Assembly (NCBI RefSeq): GCF_900119825.1
Contig: NZ_FPKR01000015.1
Span: 62,001 to 126,000, forward strand
Origin: Chitinimonas taiwanensis DSM 18899
Lineage (GTDB): Bacteria > Pseudomonadota > Gammaproteobacteria > Burkholderiales > Chitinimonadaceae
Length of the DNA stretch: 64,000 nucleotides
Direction: 5' to 3'
The position numbers and the translations under genes are program-made. The notes beneath the pieces are model-generated. The model ran no database searches. It worked only from the letters and a program-made list of their open reading frames with translations, and was not told the origin of the DNA. Below, in pieces: positions 56,528-64,000 of the stretch; the stretch's first letter is position 1; every line of letters starts with the position of its first letter.

Positions 56528-56573
56528 AACAGTAGGATAAAATCTTGACCAAAACAGTCGGGTATTTTATCCT
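56516..56573 (+). promoter_or_regulatory. iscR promoter with two tandem IscR-type sites
   Basis: Two similar units lie in tandem. One has TTGACTAAAACAGTAGGATA (56520-56539) and the other TTGACCAAAACAGTCGGGTA (56545-56564). Both resemble the IscR type 1 site of E. coli, with TTGACT, an A-rich middle and CTCGGGTAT. The second TTGACC also serves as -35, with TATCCT (56568-56573) exactly 17 bases downstream as -10. The first unit overlaps the cysE stop. Holo-IscR would block the promoter when Fe-S clusters are abundant. Confidence 0.88.
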
Positions 56574-56600
56574 CGAGGCAATCCTTCAGCAGGTGCGCAT

Positions 56601-57095
56601 ATGCGTTTGACCACCAAAGGCCGTTTTGCCGTTACCGCCATGCTTGACCTGGCCCTGCGCGAGCAGAAAGGCCCGGTTACCTTGGCCGGCATCTCCGAGC
56701 GCCAGCAGATCTCGCTGTCCTATCTTGAGCAGTTGTTCGGCAAATTGCGCCGCAACAATCTCGTCGACAGCGTGCGCGGTCCGGGTGGCGGCTACTGTCT
56801 AGCGCGCCCGGTGGCCGATATCTCGGTGGCCGACATCATCACCGCCGTGGACGAGCCGCTGGATGCCACCCAGTGTGGCGGCAAGGAAAACTGTCTGGAA
56901 GACAATAAGCGCTGCATGACGCATGACTTGTGGTCTGACCTCAACCGCACCATCTATGCCTATCTGGCTTCGGTCAGCCTGGCCGAGCTGATCGAGAAAC
57001 AGCGCAGCAAATGCCCGAGCAATCAGGCAAGCAATGAATGCAGTGTGCTGCACGACAAGCGCAAGAGTACGCAGGAACAACAGGCTGTCGCCTGA
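56601..57095 (+). CDS. iscR: Fe-S cluster regulator IscR
   Basis: A 164-residue Rrf2-family repressor holding a 2Fe-2S cluster. The winged helix includes [14 protein letters not shown] and [15 protein letters not shown], then [12 protein letters not shown]. The ligands are Cys92, Cys98, Cys105 and His108; the third gap is one residue longer than in E. coli. It should repress its own operon through the two upstream sites and act in apo form on other genes. Confidence 0.96.
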   Translation: MRLTTKGRFAVTAMLDLALREQKGPVTLAGISERQQISLSYLEQLFGKLRRNNLVDSVRGPGGGYCLARPVADISVADIITAVDEPLDATQCGGKENCLEDNKRCMTHDLWSDLNRTIYAYLASVSLAELIEKQRSKCPSNQASNECSVLHDKRKSTQEQQAVA

Positions 57096-57164
57096 ACCAT
57101 TGATCTAGAGGCCCCAAGGCCCGCCTTCCGACTGGGCGTTGATGTACCGCATGGAGCGTAGTAA

Positions 57165-58373
57165 ATGAAACTGCCGATTTACCTCGACTATTCCGCCACC
57201 ACCCCGGTGGATCCGCGTGTTGCCGAACAGATGATTCCCTGGTTGACCGAGCAGTTCGGTAACCCGGCCAGTCGCTCGCACCCATTTGGTTGGGCCGCGG
57301 AAGAGGCGGTTGAGAATGCACGTGAAGAAGTGGCCAAACTGGTCAACTGCGATGCGAAGGAAATCGTCTGGACTTCGGGCGCCACGGAATCCAATAACCT
57401 GGCCATCAAGGGTGCCGCGCATTTCTACCAGGACAAGGGTAAGCACCTGATCACCATGAAGACCGAGCACAAGGCCGTGCTCGATACCATGCGTGAACTG
57501 GAGCGCGAAGGTTTCGAGGTCACTTATCTGAGTCCGTTGGAAAACGGTCTGCTCGATCTGGAACTGCTCAAGGCCAGCCTGCGTGATGACACCATCCTGG
57601 TCTCCATCATGGCGGTCAATAACGAGATCGGTGTGATCCAGCCTATCGCCCAGATCGGCGAGCTGCTGCGTGAGCGCGGCATCCTGTTCCATGTCGACGC
57701 TGCCCAGGCCACCGGCAAGATCGCCATCGACCTGGCTAGCCTGAAGGTCGATCTGATGAGCTTCTCGGCCCACAAGACCTATGGTCCGAAGGGCGTCGGC
57801 GCGCTGTATGTGCGCCGCAAGCCGCGCGTGCGCCTGGAAGCGCAGATGCACGGTGGCGGTCATGAGCGCGGCATGCGCTCGGGCACCCTGGCCACCCACC
57901 AGATCGTCGGCATGGGCGCCGCGTTCAAGATCGCACGCGAAGAGATGGCCAGCGAGCTTGAACGCATCCGCATGCTGCGCGACCGGCTGTGGCAGGGCGT
58001 GTCGAATATGGAAGAGGTCTATCTGAACGGCGATATGGACCAGCGCGTGCCGCATAACCTCAATATCAGCTTCAACTATGTCGAGGGCGAGTCGCTGATC
58101 ATGGCGCTGAAGGACCTGGCTGTGTCGTCGGGCTCTGCCTGTACTTCGGCCTCGCTGGAACCCAGCTATGTGCTGCGCGCACTCGGACGCAATGATGAGC
58201 TCGCCCACAGCTCGATTCGCTTCACCATTGGCCGCTTCACCACCGTGGAAGACATCGATTACGCGATCAAGCTGATCCACGACAAGATCGGCAAGCTGCG
58301 CGAACTGTCGCCGCTGTGGGATATGTTCAAGGAAGGTATCGATCTGAACACCGTGCAATGGGCGGCCCACTGA
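57165..58373 (+). CDS. iscS: Cysteine desulfurase
   Basis: A 402-residue PLP enzyme that takes sulfur from cysteine and passes it to IscU and other acceptors. [14 protein letters not shown] is at the start, the PLP lysine is Lys204 in SAHKTYG, and the active-site Cys326 is in [14 protein letters not shown]. The C-terminal tail contains the IscU-binding region with [15 protein letters not shown] heptamer-repeat element lies between it and iscU. Confidence 0.97.
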   Translation: MKLPIYLDYSATTPVDPRVAEQMIPWLTEQFGNPASRSHPFGWAAEEAVENAREEVAKLVNCDAKEIVWTSGATESNNLAIKGAAHFYQDKGKHLITMKTEHKAVLDTMRELEREGFEVTYLSPLENGLLDLELLKASLRDDTILVSIMAVNNEIGVIQPIAQIGELLRERGILFHVDAAQATGKIAIDLASLKVDLMSFSAHKTYGPKGVGALYVRRKPRVRLEAQMHGGGHERGMRSGTLATHQIVGMGAAFKIAREEMASELERIRMLRDRLWQGVSNMEEVYLNGDMDQRVPHNLNISFNYVEGESLIMALKDLAVSSGSACTSASLEPSYVLRALGRNDELAHSSIRFTIGRFTTVEDIDYAIKLIHDKIGKLRELSPLWDMFKEGIDLNTVQWAAH

Positions 58374-58378
58374 TTTTG

Positions 58379-58485
58379 TGAGGTGTGAGGCGTAAGGGGT
58401 GAGGTGTCCCCAGTCTCACATTTCGGTGGTGGAATCTGGCGGTGATGGCGGGTTGAAGGTTTCACACCTCGCGCCTCACCCCTCA
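58379..58485 (+). repeat. Inverted heptamer-repeat element, copy 2
   Basis: Four heptamers (TGAGGTG, TGAGGCG, TAAGGGG, TGAGGTG) at 58379-58406 and three complementary ones (CACCTCG, CGCCTCA, CCCCTCA) at 58465-58485 flank a ~58-base core. The arms pair over ~24 bases with four mismatches. The element begins right after the iscS stop and ends one base before CAGGAG, the iscU ribosome site. Confidence 0.85.
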
Positions 58486-58500
58486 CAGGAGCAAAGCAAT

Positions 58501-58884
58501 ATGGCATACAGCGACAAGGTCATCGACCACTACGAAAATCCCCGTAACGTCGGTTCGTTCGAAAAGGGCGACGACTCAGTGGGCACCGGCATGGTGGGCG
58601 CCCCGGCCTGCGGCGATGTGATGAAGCTGCAGATCAAGGTCAGCGATACCGGCGTGATCGAGGACGCCAAGTTCAAGACCTATGGCTGCGGTTCGGCGAT
58701 TGCATCGAGCTCGCTGATCACCGAATGGGTGAAGGGCAAGACCCTGGACGAGGCGATGGCGATCAAAAACACCCAGATCGCCGAAGAACTGGCCCTGCCG
58801 CCAGTCAAGATCCACTGCTCGATTCTGGCCGAAGATGCCATCAAGGCAGCGGTGGCCGATTACAAGGCCAAGCACGAGGGCTGA
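58501..58884 (+). CDS. iscU: Fe-S cluster scaffold protein
   Basis: A 127-residue scaffold on which clusters are built. The ligands Cys37, Asp39, Cys63, His105 and Cys106 are in place, and LPPVK (99-103) is the HscA-binding motif. The AGGAG ribosome site directly follows the heptamer-repeat element, whose folding could affect translation. Confidence 0.98.
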   Translation: MAYSDKVIDHYENPRNVGSFEKGDDSVGTGMVGAPACGDVMKLQIKVSDTGVIEDAKFKTYGCGSAIASSSLITEWVKGKTLDEAMAIKNTQIAEELALPPVKIHCSILAEDAIKAAVADYKAKHEG

Positions 58885-58886
58885 TC

Positions 58887-59210
58887 ATGGCACTGACGCT
58901 TTCTGAAAAAGCCGCCAAGCACGTCGCGAACTACATTGCCAAGCGCGGCAAGGGTGTGGGCGTGCGTCTGGCCGTACGTACCTCGGGTTGTTCGGGCATG
59001 GCTTACAAGCTGGAGTTCGTCGATCAGGAATCGGCTGACGACCTGGCTTTCGAAAGCTTCGGGGTAAAGATCTTCACCGATGCCAAGAGCCTGCCCTATC
59101 TGGACGGCACCGAGCTCGACTTCGTCAAGGAGGGTTTGAACGAAGGCTTCAAGTTCAATAATCCGAACGTGAAGGACGAGTGCGGTTGCGGCGAAAGCTT
59201 CAATACCTGA
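58887..59210 (+). CDS. iscA: Fe-S assembly protein, A-type carrier
   Basis: A 107-residue A-type carrier that delivers clusters to target proteins. The three ligands Cys35, Cys99 and Cys101 match E. coli positions, the last two in ECGCGESF. It starts two bases after iscU. A weak terminator-like hairpin follows before hscB. Confidence 0.98.
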   Translation: MALTLSEKAAKHVANYIAKRGKGVGVRLAVRTSGCSGMAYKLEFVDQESADDLAFESFGVKIFTDAKSLPYLDGTELDFVKEGLNEGFKFNNPNVKDECGCGESFNT

Positions 59211-59241
59211 GCACGCCGCTTATCGCCATTGCGGGCGAGCC

Positions 59242-59278
59242 GCAAAACTGCGCCGCCTTTGCGCGGCGTTGCTTTTTG
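59242..59278 (+). terminator. Weak terminator-like hairpin between iscA and hscB
   Basis: CGCCGC (59251-59256) pairs with GCGGCG (59263-59268), possibly extended by GCAA/TTGC, then TTTTTGC. As it lies inside the operon it may lower hscB-hscA expression relative to iscSUA. Confidence 0.45.
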
Positions 59279-59305
59279 CTTCCCGGCGCCTGAGGTTTTC
59301 CTACC

Positions 59306-59839
59306 ATGGCTTTTGATTTCTCCCTCGACCATTTCGCGCTGTTTGCCCTGCCGCGCCGTTTTGCTTTGGATAAGGGCGGGCTGGAAGCGGCTTATCGCGA
59401 CTTGCAGGTCCTCTACCACCCAGACCGCGCTGCCGCGCTGGCCGATGCGGACAAGCGCTTGGCCATGCAGGCGGCCACGCGGGTGAACGAGGCTTTTCAG
59501 GTGCTGAAGTCGCCGCTGGGCCGTGCGCGCTACCTGCTGCAGCTGGCTGGGGTGGATACCCAGGAAGAGACCAATACCAGCATGCCGGTCGATTTCCTGA
59601 TGCAACAGATGGCATGGCGCGAGCAGGTCGCTGAGACCCGTGCGGCCGGCGATGTCAGCGCGCTGGAGGCGCTGGCCCAGACGCTGCAAGGCGAAACCCG
59701 CCAGCTTGAGTTGGCGCTGGCCGACTGCCTGGACGTGCAAAAGGACCATGCTGGCGGGGCCCTGCTGGTGCGCAAGCTGCGTTTCCTCGAGAAGCTCGAA
59801 CAGGAAATCGGCGATGCAATTGAGGTGTTGCTGGATTAA
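59306..59839 (+). CDS. hscB: Co-chaperone of Fe-S transfer, J-domain
   Basis: A 177-residue J-protein that brings IscU to HscA. The J-domain has the HPD motif in VLYHPDRAA near residue 38, and the C-terminal three-helix IscU-binding domain contains MPVDFLMQQMAWREQ. HscB length and architecture are normal. Confidence 0.95.
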   Translation: MAFDFSLDHFALFALPRRFALDKGGLEAAYRDLQVLYHPDRAAALADADKRLAMQAATRVNEAFQVLKSPLGRARYLLQLAGVDTQEETNTSMPVDFLMQQMAWREQVAETRAAGDVSALEALAQTLQGETRQLELALADCLDVQKDHAGGALLVRKLRFLEKLEQEIGDAIEVLLD

Positions 59840-59904
59840 ACACGCCCGGGCTGCTGCCAGCCTTGGCGATTCCGATGATGTTGTAGACGCGAAGGATGCC
59901 TGCC

Positions 59905-60135
59905 ATGGATACCAGTCAGCACGATTTTGCCGGCCTGTTCGCCCAGCTGGGCCTGCCGAATGAACCTGCGGCCATGCGCGCCTTCGTGGCGGCGCATGCT
60001 TTACCGGCCGGTCTGGCCCTGGCTGAAGCGCCATTCTGGAGTCCGGCCCAGTCGGCTTTTCTGGCCGAGGCGCTGGCCGACGATGGTGACTGGGCGGAAG
60101 TAATCGACGCCCTGGCCTTGTTGTTAAGTAAATAG
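59905..60135 (+). CDS. DUF2789 family protein inside the isc operon
   Basis: A 76-residue soluble helical protein of the DUF2789 family: [34 protein letters not shown] and [18 protein letters not shown] are its conserved blocks. The function is unknown. The ATG at 59905, with GAAGGA eight bases upstream, is better than ATG 59896. Its place between hscB and hscA suggests expression with Fe-S assembly, but no cysteine or histidine cluster hints at metal binding. Confidence 0.83.
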   Translation: MDTSQHDFAGLFAQLGLPNEPAAMRAFVAAHALPAGLALAEAPFWSPAQSAFLAEALADDGDWAEVIDALALLLSK

Positions 60136-60214
60136 GCGGCTTGACTGCCGTTTCGATGCCAGCCATGGCGGCCCATGCCGCTGCTGTACCCGCTTGAGAA
60201 AGACAGAACGCGAT

Positions 60215-62077
60215 ATGGCCCTATTTCAGATTGCCGAGCCTGGCGAAGCACCCGCACCGCACCAGCATAAGCTGGCGGTGGGTATCGACCTCGGTACCAC
60301 CAATTCGCTGGTGGCCACCGTGCGCAGCGGTTCTGCCGCCGTGTTGCCCGATGAGCGTGGCCGCAATCTGCTGCCCTCGGTCGTCCATTACGCGGCCGAT
60401 GGTCAGGTCACGGTTGGTCATCGCGCCCAGGCGCGTCAGACCGAGGACCCGCGCAATACCATCGTGTCGGTTAAGCGTTTCATGGGGCGCGGGGTCAAGG
60501 ATCTGCCTGATTCGGCCGCCACGCCTTACCGCTTTGTCGACGCGCCTGGCATGCTCAAGCTGAAGACCGTGGCCGGAGAGAAAAGCCCGGTCGAGGTCTC
60601 GGCCGATATTCTGCGCACGCTCAAGCAGCGCGCCGAAGCGAGCCTGGGCGGTGAGCTGATCGGTGCGGTGATTACGGTGCCCGCCTATTTTGACGATGCC
60701 CAACGCCAGGCGACCAAGGATGCCGCAACCCTGGCCGGCCTGAATGTGCTGCGCCTTTTGAACGAGCCGACCGCGGCGGCCGTGGCCTATGGGCTGGATA
60801 ACGGCGCCGAGGGCATCTATGTCGTGTATGACCTGGGCGGCGGCACCTTCGATGTGTCGATACTCAAGCTCAGCCGCGGCGTGTTCGAGGTGCTGGCGAC
60901 CTCGGGCGACTCGGCCCTGGGCGGTGACGATTTCGATCAGCGCATCTATTGCTGGATCGTCGAGCAGGCCGGCCTGAGCCTGCTTGGCGACCATGACACG
61001 CGTCTGCTGCTGACCCGCGCGCGCGAGGCTAAGGAGACGCTGTCCGAGCACGACAGCACACGCATCACCGCCAAGCTGCAGGCTGGCACGGTCATCGACC
61101 TGGAGCTGAATGTCGAGACCTTCGAGGCGATTACCCACACCCTGGTACAGAAGACCATTAACCCGGTACGCAAGGCCTTGCGCGATGCGCGCCTGGGCGT
61201 GCAGGACGTAAAGGGGGTGGTGATGGTGGGCGGCGCCACGCGCATGCCGCATGTGCGCCGTGCAGTGGGTGAATTCTTTGCCTGCGAACCGCTGACTAAT
61301 CTGGACCCGGACAAGGTGGTGGCGCTGGGCGCCGCCATGCAGGCCAATGCGCTGGCCGGCAATAAGAGCGAGGATGAGTGGCTGTTGCTGGATGTGATCC
61401 CGCTCTCGCTGGGCCTGGAAACCATGGGCGGCCTGGCTGAGAAGGTGATTCCACGCAATAGCACCATCCCGACCGCGCGTGCCCAGGACTTCACTACCTA
61501 TAAGGATGGTCAGACCGCAATGGCCATCCATGTGGTGCAGGGCGAGCGCGAGCTGGTCGCCGATTGTCGCTCGCTGGCCCGCTTCGAGCTGCGTGGTATT
61601 CCGCCCATGGCGGCCGGTGCTGCGCGTATCCGCGTCACCTTTCAGGTGGATGCCGACGGTCTGTTGGCGGTATCAGCGCGCGAGCAGTCGACCGGCATCG
61701 AGGCCAGCATCGCGGTCAAGCCATCCTATGGTTTGGCCGATGAGGAGATCGCCCGCATGCTGCAGGACTCGATGGCGCATGCCAGCGAGGATATGCAGGC
61801 GCGCAGTCTGGCCGAGGCACGCGTGGAAGGCGAGGGCCTGGCCACAGCAACCGAGCTGGCATTGCTGGCCGATGGCGCCCTGCTGAACGAAGCTGAGCAC
61901 GCCGCAGTCGCTACGGCCATCCAGGCGCTGCGCGAAGCCATCGCCGGCGCAGACGCCGTGCTGATCCGCGACCGCACCGAGGCGCTCAACCATGCCACCA
62001 CCGAGTTCGCCGGCCGGCGCATGGACGCCGCAGTCAAACGCGGCCTGACTGGCCAGAAGCTGAGCGCGCTGGGCTGA
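60215..62077 (+). CDS. hscA: Hsp70-type chaperone of Fe-S transfer
   Basis: A 620-residue specialised Hsp70 that binds IscU at LPPVK and drives cluster release with [18 protein letters not shown] marks the nucleotide domain start; [35 protein letters not shown] and [14 protein letters not shown] follow. The substrate domain begins near residue 395 ([14 protein letters not shown]). The ATG at 60215 is preferred to the frame opening at 60194. Confidence 0.97.
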   Translation: MALFQIAEPGEAPAPHQHKLAVGIDLGTTNSLVATVRSGSAAVLPDERGRNLLPSVVHYAADGQVTVGHRAQARQTEDPRNTIVSVKRFMGRGVKDLPDSAATPYRFVDAPGMLKLKTVAGEKSPVEVSADILRTLKQRAEASLGGELIGAVITVPAYFDDAQRQATKDAATLAGLNVLRLLNEPTAAAVAYGLDNGAEGIYVVYDLGGGTFDVSILKLSRGVFEVLATSGDSALGGDDFDQRIYCWIVEQAGLSLLGDHDTRLLLTRAREAKETLSEHDSTRITAKLQAGTVIDLELNVETFEAITHTLVQKTINPVRKALRDARLGVQDVKGVVMVGGATRMPHVRRAVGEFFACEPLTNLDPDKVVALGAAMQANALAGNKSEDEWLLLDVIPLSLGLETMGGLAEKVIPRNSTIPTARAQDFTTYKDGQTAMAIHVVQGERELVADCRSLARFELRGIPPMAAGAARIRVTFQVDADGLLAVSAREQSTGIEASIAVKPSYGLADEEIARMLQDSMAHASEDMQARSLAEARVEGEGLATATELALLADGALLNEAEHAAVATAIQALREAIAGADAVLIRDRTEALNHATTEFAGRRMDAAVKRGLTGQKLSALG

Positions 62078-62114
62078 TTGCCCCGCACGCACGAATTTAT
62101 CCCGAGAGGCAAAC

Positions 62115-62471
62115 ATGCCCATCATTACCGTACTGCCCCATGCCCAGCTCTGTCCGAGCGGGGCCAGCTTTGAAGTCGCCAGTGGCGAGACGATCTGCGA
62201 TGCGCTGCTTGAGCACGATATCGCCATCGAGCATGCTTGCGAGAAGTCCTGTGCCTGTACGACCTGCCATGTGATCGTGCGGCAGGGCTTCAACAGCCTG
62301 GCGCCCAGCGAGGAAGAAGAGGACGATCTGCTCGACAAGGCCTGGGGCCTGAGCGCGCAATCGCGCCTGTCCTGCCAGGCCGTGGTGGCCAAGGCCGACC
62401 TGACGGTGGAAATTCCCAAGTACACCATCAATCACGCCCGCGAGCATTACGACAAAGACTGGGACGTCTGA
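62115..62471 (+). CDS. fdx: ISC-type 2Fe-2S ferredoxin
   Basis: A 118-residue adrenodoxin-type ferredoxin that supplies electrons for cluster assembly. The ligands are Cys42, Cys48, Cys51 and Cys87. An additional Cys46 lies in the same loop (ACEKSCACTTC), as in E. coli Fdx. The acidic EEEEDDLLDKAWGL helix is the partner-binding face. Confidence 0.97.
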   Translation: MPIITVLPHAQLCPSGASFEVASGETICDALLEHDIAIEHACEKSCACTTCHVIVRQGFNSLAPSEEEEDDLLDKAWGLSAQSRLSCQAVVAKADLTVEIPKYTINHAREHYDKDWDV

Positions 62472-62496
62472 GCCGGCATCCCCTGGAGCGCCAAGC

Positions 62497-62976
62497 ATGC
62501 AAACCCTGAGCAGCCAGCAACGTGTTGAAGCCGTCCTTGCCGCAGCAGGGATTCCCCTCGATATCCGCACCTTTCCCGACGGTACGCGCACTGCGCTGGA
62601 GGCCGCGACCGCCATTGGTTGCAGCGTAGGCGAGATCGCCAAGTCCATTGTGTTGCGCGCGGTGGAGTCGGGGCGGGTCGTGGTCGTGGTGGTTAGCGGG
62701 CGCAACCGGGTGGATATGGAAAAGGTGGCTGATCTGCTCGATCAGAGCGTGATTCGCGCCGATGCCGAATTCGTGCGCCGCCATACCGGTTTTGCAATCG
62801 GTGGCGTGGCGCCGGTTGGGCATCTGGAAGCCCCCTTGCTACTACTCGACCGTGATCTGCTGCACTACCGCCAGGTCTGGGCCGCGGCCGGTACCAGCGA
62901 TAGCGTGTTCCGCATCAGCCCGGCCCAACTGCAGCAGTTGCTGGCCTGTCCGGTGGTCGATATCAAACAGGAGTAA
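62497..62976 (+). CDS. YbaK/EbsC-domain aminoacyl-tRNA deacylase
   Basis: A 159-residue single-domain protein of the YbaK/ProX family, which hydrolyses mischarged tRNAs such as Cys-tRNA-Pro. [26 protein letters not shown], the central [11 protein letters not shown] and [11 protein letters not shown] contain the conserved lysine and the GxxPxGH motif. It sits between fdx and iscX, 25 bases after fdx and five before iscX. A link between cysteine supply and Cys-tRNA editing is possible but inferred. Confidence 0.9.
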   Translation: MQTLSSQQRVEAVLAAAGIPLDIRTFPDGTRTALEAATAIGCSVGEIAKSIVLRAVESGRVVVVVVSGRNRVDMEKVADLLDQSVIRADAEFVRRHTGFAIGGVAPVGHLEAPLLLLDRDLLHYRQVWAAAGTSDSVFRISPAQLQQLLACPVVDIKQE

Positions 62977-62981
62977 ACCTC

Positions 62982-63176
62982 ATGAAGTGGACCGATTCGC
63001 GCGAGATCGCGATTGCCTTGTACGACAAATTCCCCGAGCTGGACCCGAAGACCATCCGCTTTACCGATCTGATGCAGTGGGTGCTCGACCTTGATGGCTT
63101 TGATGACGATCCTGCCCATTGCGGGGAAAAGATTCTGGAAGCCATCCAGCTCAACTGGATGGATGAGGCCGAGTAA
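62982..63176 (+). CDS. iscX: Fe-S assembly protein IscX
   Basis: A 64-residue acidic adaptor that binds IscS and iron and modulates cluster assembly. [39 protein letters not shown] and the end [14 protein letters not shown] are characteristic. Last gene of the isc operon; a terminator follows. Confidence 0.97.
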   Translation: MKWTDSREIAIALYDKFPELDPKTIRFTDLMQWVLDLDGFDDDPAHCGEKILEAIQLNWMDEAE

Positions 63177-63205
63177 GCTTGTCTCGATATGGCCAGATCG
63201 ACTGC

Positions 63206-63228
63206 AAAGGGCGCATTGGCGCCCTTTT
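63206..63228 (+). terminator. Terminator of the isc operon
   Basis: A perfect 9-bp stem (63206-63214 with 63219-63227), loop ATTG, with a TTTTCGCTTT tail. Confidence 0.75.
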
Positions 63229-63294
63229 CGCTTTGGCCCGCCCGCCGGGCGCGGTAGGATTGTCCATCCCCAAAACAAAAAAGGAGACTTGCCC

Positions 63295-64000
63295 ATGCTG
63301 ATGCATGCCGACAATTGCACCCTGCTGGTGGTGGACGTGCAGGACAAGCTGGTGCCGGCCATTGCCGAAGCCCCGCGCCTGGTAGCCGCCATGAAATGGC
63401 TGATCGATGCCGCGCGCATGAATGGCGTGCCGGTCGTGCTCTCGGAGCAATACCCGCAAGGCCTCGGCCATACCCTGCCCCTGCTGCGCAATACGGCGGC
63501 CGAGCCCAGCGTGGTGGACAAGACCACTTTCTCCTGTGTGGCGGCCGATTGCCTGAAGGGCACGCCGGCCGAGACGCGCAGCCAGGTGGTGGTATGCGGC
63601 ATCGAGGCCCATGTCTGTGTGCTGCAGACCGTGTTGGAATTGCGTGCGGCCGGTAAGGAAGTGTTTCTGGTCAGCGACGCGATCGGTTCGCGCAATCGGG
63701 ATGACAAGGCGGCCGCCCTGGCGCGTGCCGCGGCGGCTGGCGTGCAGATCGTGACGCGCGAGATGGCCCTGTTCGAATGGATGCGCGACAGCCGCGTGCC
63801 GCACTTCCGTGAGGCCAGCAAGCAGCTACTGCAGCAGCCGCCGGCACTGAGCTTCCAGGAAGCGCTGTCCTGCCTGCCGCGCATCGATCAGCTTGGTGGC
63901 ATGCAGCTGTGGCGCGAGGGCAAGCTGGAGGCGATCATCGAGAACCGTCCAGGCCAGGCCGGCTCGCTGGCCGTCTACCATGCGCTGTTCCGTGATTTCG
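63295..64000 (+). CDS. Isochorismatase-family hydrolase, 3' end beyond the window
   Basis: 235 codons are visible without a stop. Residues 1-180 form a cysteine hydrolase of the isochorismatase family: LLVVDVQDKLVPAI with the catalytic Asp, a central LSEQYPQGLG, the DKTTFSC block with Lys, and GIEAHVCVLQT with the nucleophile Cys. AAGGAG precedes the ATG. Such proteins usually stop near residue 180-190. Here the frame continues through SFQEALSCLPRIDQLGGMQL and beyond, so a second C-terminal domain is likely. Confidence 0.87.
   Translation, partial: MLMHADNCTLLVVDVQDKLVPAIAEAPRLVAAMKWLIDAARMNGVPVVLSEQYPQGLGHTLPLLRNTAAEPSVVDKTTFSCVAADCLKGTPAETRSQVVVCGIEAHVCVLQTVLELRAAGKEVFLVSDAIGSRNRDDKAAALARAAAAGVQIVTREMALFEWMRDSRVPHFREASKQLLQQPPALSFQEALSCLPRIDQLGGMQLWREGKLEAIIENRPGQAGSLAVYHALFRDF

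Noticed and set aside
1-64000. tRNA, rRNA, insertion sequence or prophage
   Set aside because: All gaps between genes were read. None holds a cloverleaf, rRNA sequence, transposase or phage gene.

Overview
This 64 kb window is high-GC chromosomal DNA that looks betaproteobacterial, probably of the Neisseriales or Chitinimonas type. The evidence is the rpsF-priB-rpsR-rplI cluster, hemE next to priA, a ccoNOQP-ccoG-fixH cluster, a complete isc operon, DUF3579 and DUF502 proteins, and housekeeping proteins that all read as betaproteobacterial. No rRNA, tRNA, IS element, prophage or CRISPR array was found. The window cuts a PrpF-family gene at its left edge and an isochorismatase-like gene at its right edge.

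Layout. 0-9.5 kb: a PrpF-family fragment, a membrane diguanylate cyclase, an unrecognised 504-residue protein, the ABC-F factor YbiT behind a terminator-like leader, a FabG-like reductase, an L,D-transpeptidase paired with a TPR protein that shares its C-terminal domain, and a DUF486 membrane protein. 9.5-21 kb: glnS with an HD hydrolase, a DUF502 membrane protein, hemE, an intergenic region with DnaA boxes and direct repeats, then the overlapping run priA - CAP-domain protein - dacB - ubiD. 21-32 kb: DUF3579, a receiver-fused Orn/Lys/Arg decarboxylase followed by a TPR-GGDEF protein, the operon argF - CHMI-like - argG, a penicillin-acylase homologue, TatD and an MBL hydrolase. 32-40 kb: type II NADH dehydrogenase, a heptamer-repeat element, the rpsF operon, a third diguanylate cyclase, comF - cupin - trmL on the minus strand, and bioB. 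40-50 kb: a secreted starch-degradation pair (lipoprotein pullulanase and CBM20 amylase), an M14 carboxypeptidase, roxA-ychJ, a Bcp-like protein and a SlyD-like isomerase. 50-56.5 kb: cbb3 oxidase genes behind a perfect FNR/Anr box, then cysE. 56.5-63.2 kb: iscR-S-U-A, hscB, DUF2789, hscA, fdx, ybaK-like, iscX, behind two tandem IscR-type sites.

How it works together. The cbb3 oxidase with its FNR box and the IscR-controlled Fe-S operon suggest adaptation to low oxygen. cysE, which makes O-acetylserine for cysteine, directly precedes iscR, whose operon uses cysteine as sulfur source. Pullulanase debranches starch and the amylase cleaves the linear chains. All three diguanylate cyclases keep a GGEEF site and an RxxD inhibitory site; no c-di-GMP phosphodiesterase is present here.

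Most genes are ordinary core genes. The more unusual material lies between genes: two inverted heptamer-repeat elements (ndh-rpsF and iscS-iscU), a DnaA-box cluster flanked by direct repeats before priA, a leader ORF that contains a terminator before ybiT, a long hairpin before ndh, and a dense regulatory region before ccoN. No convincing new multi-gene system was found.
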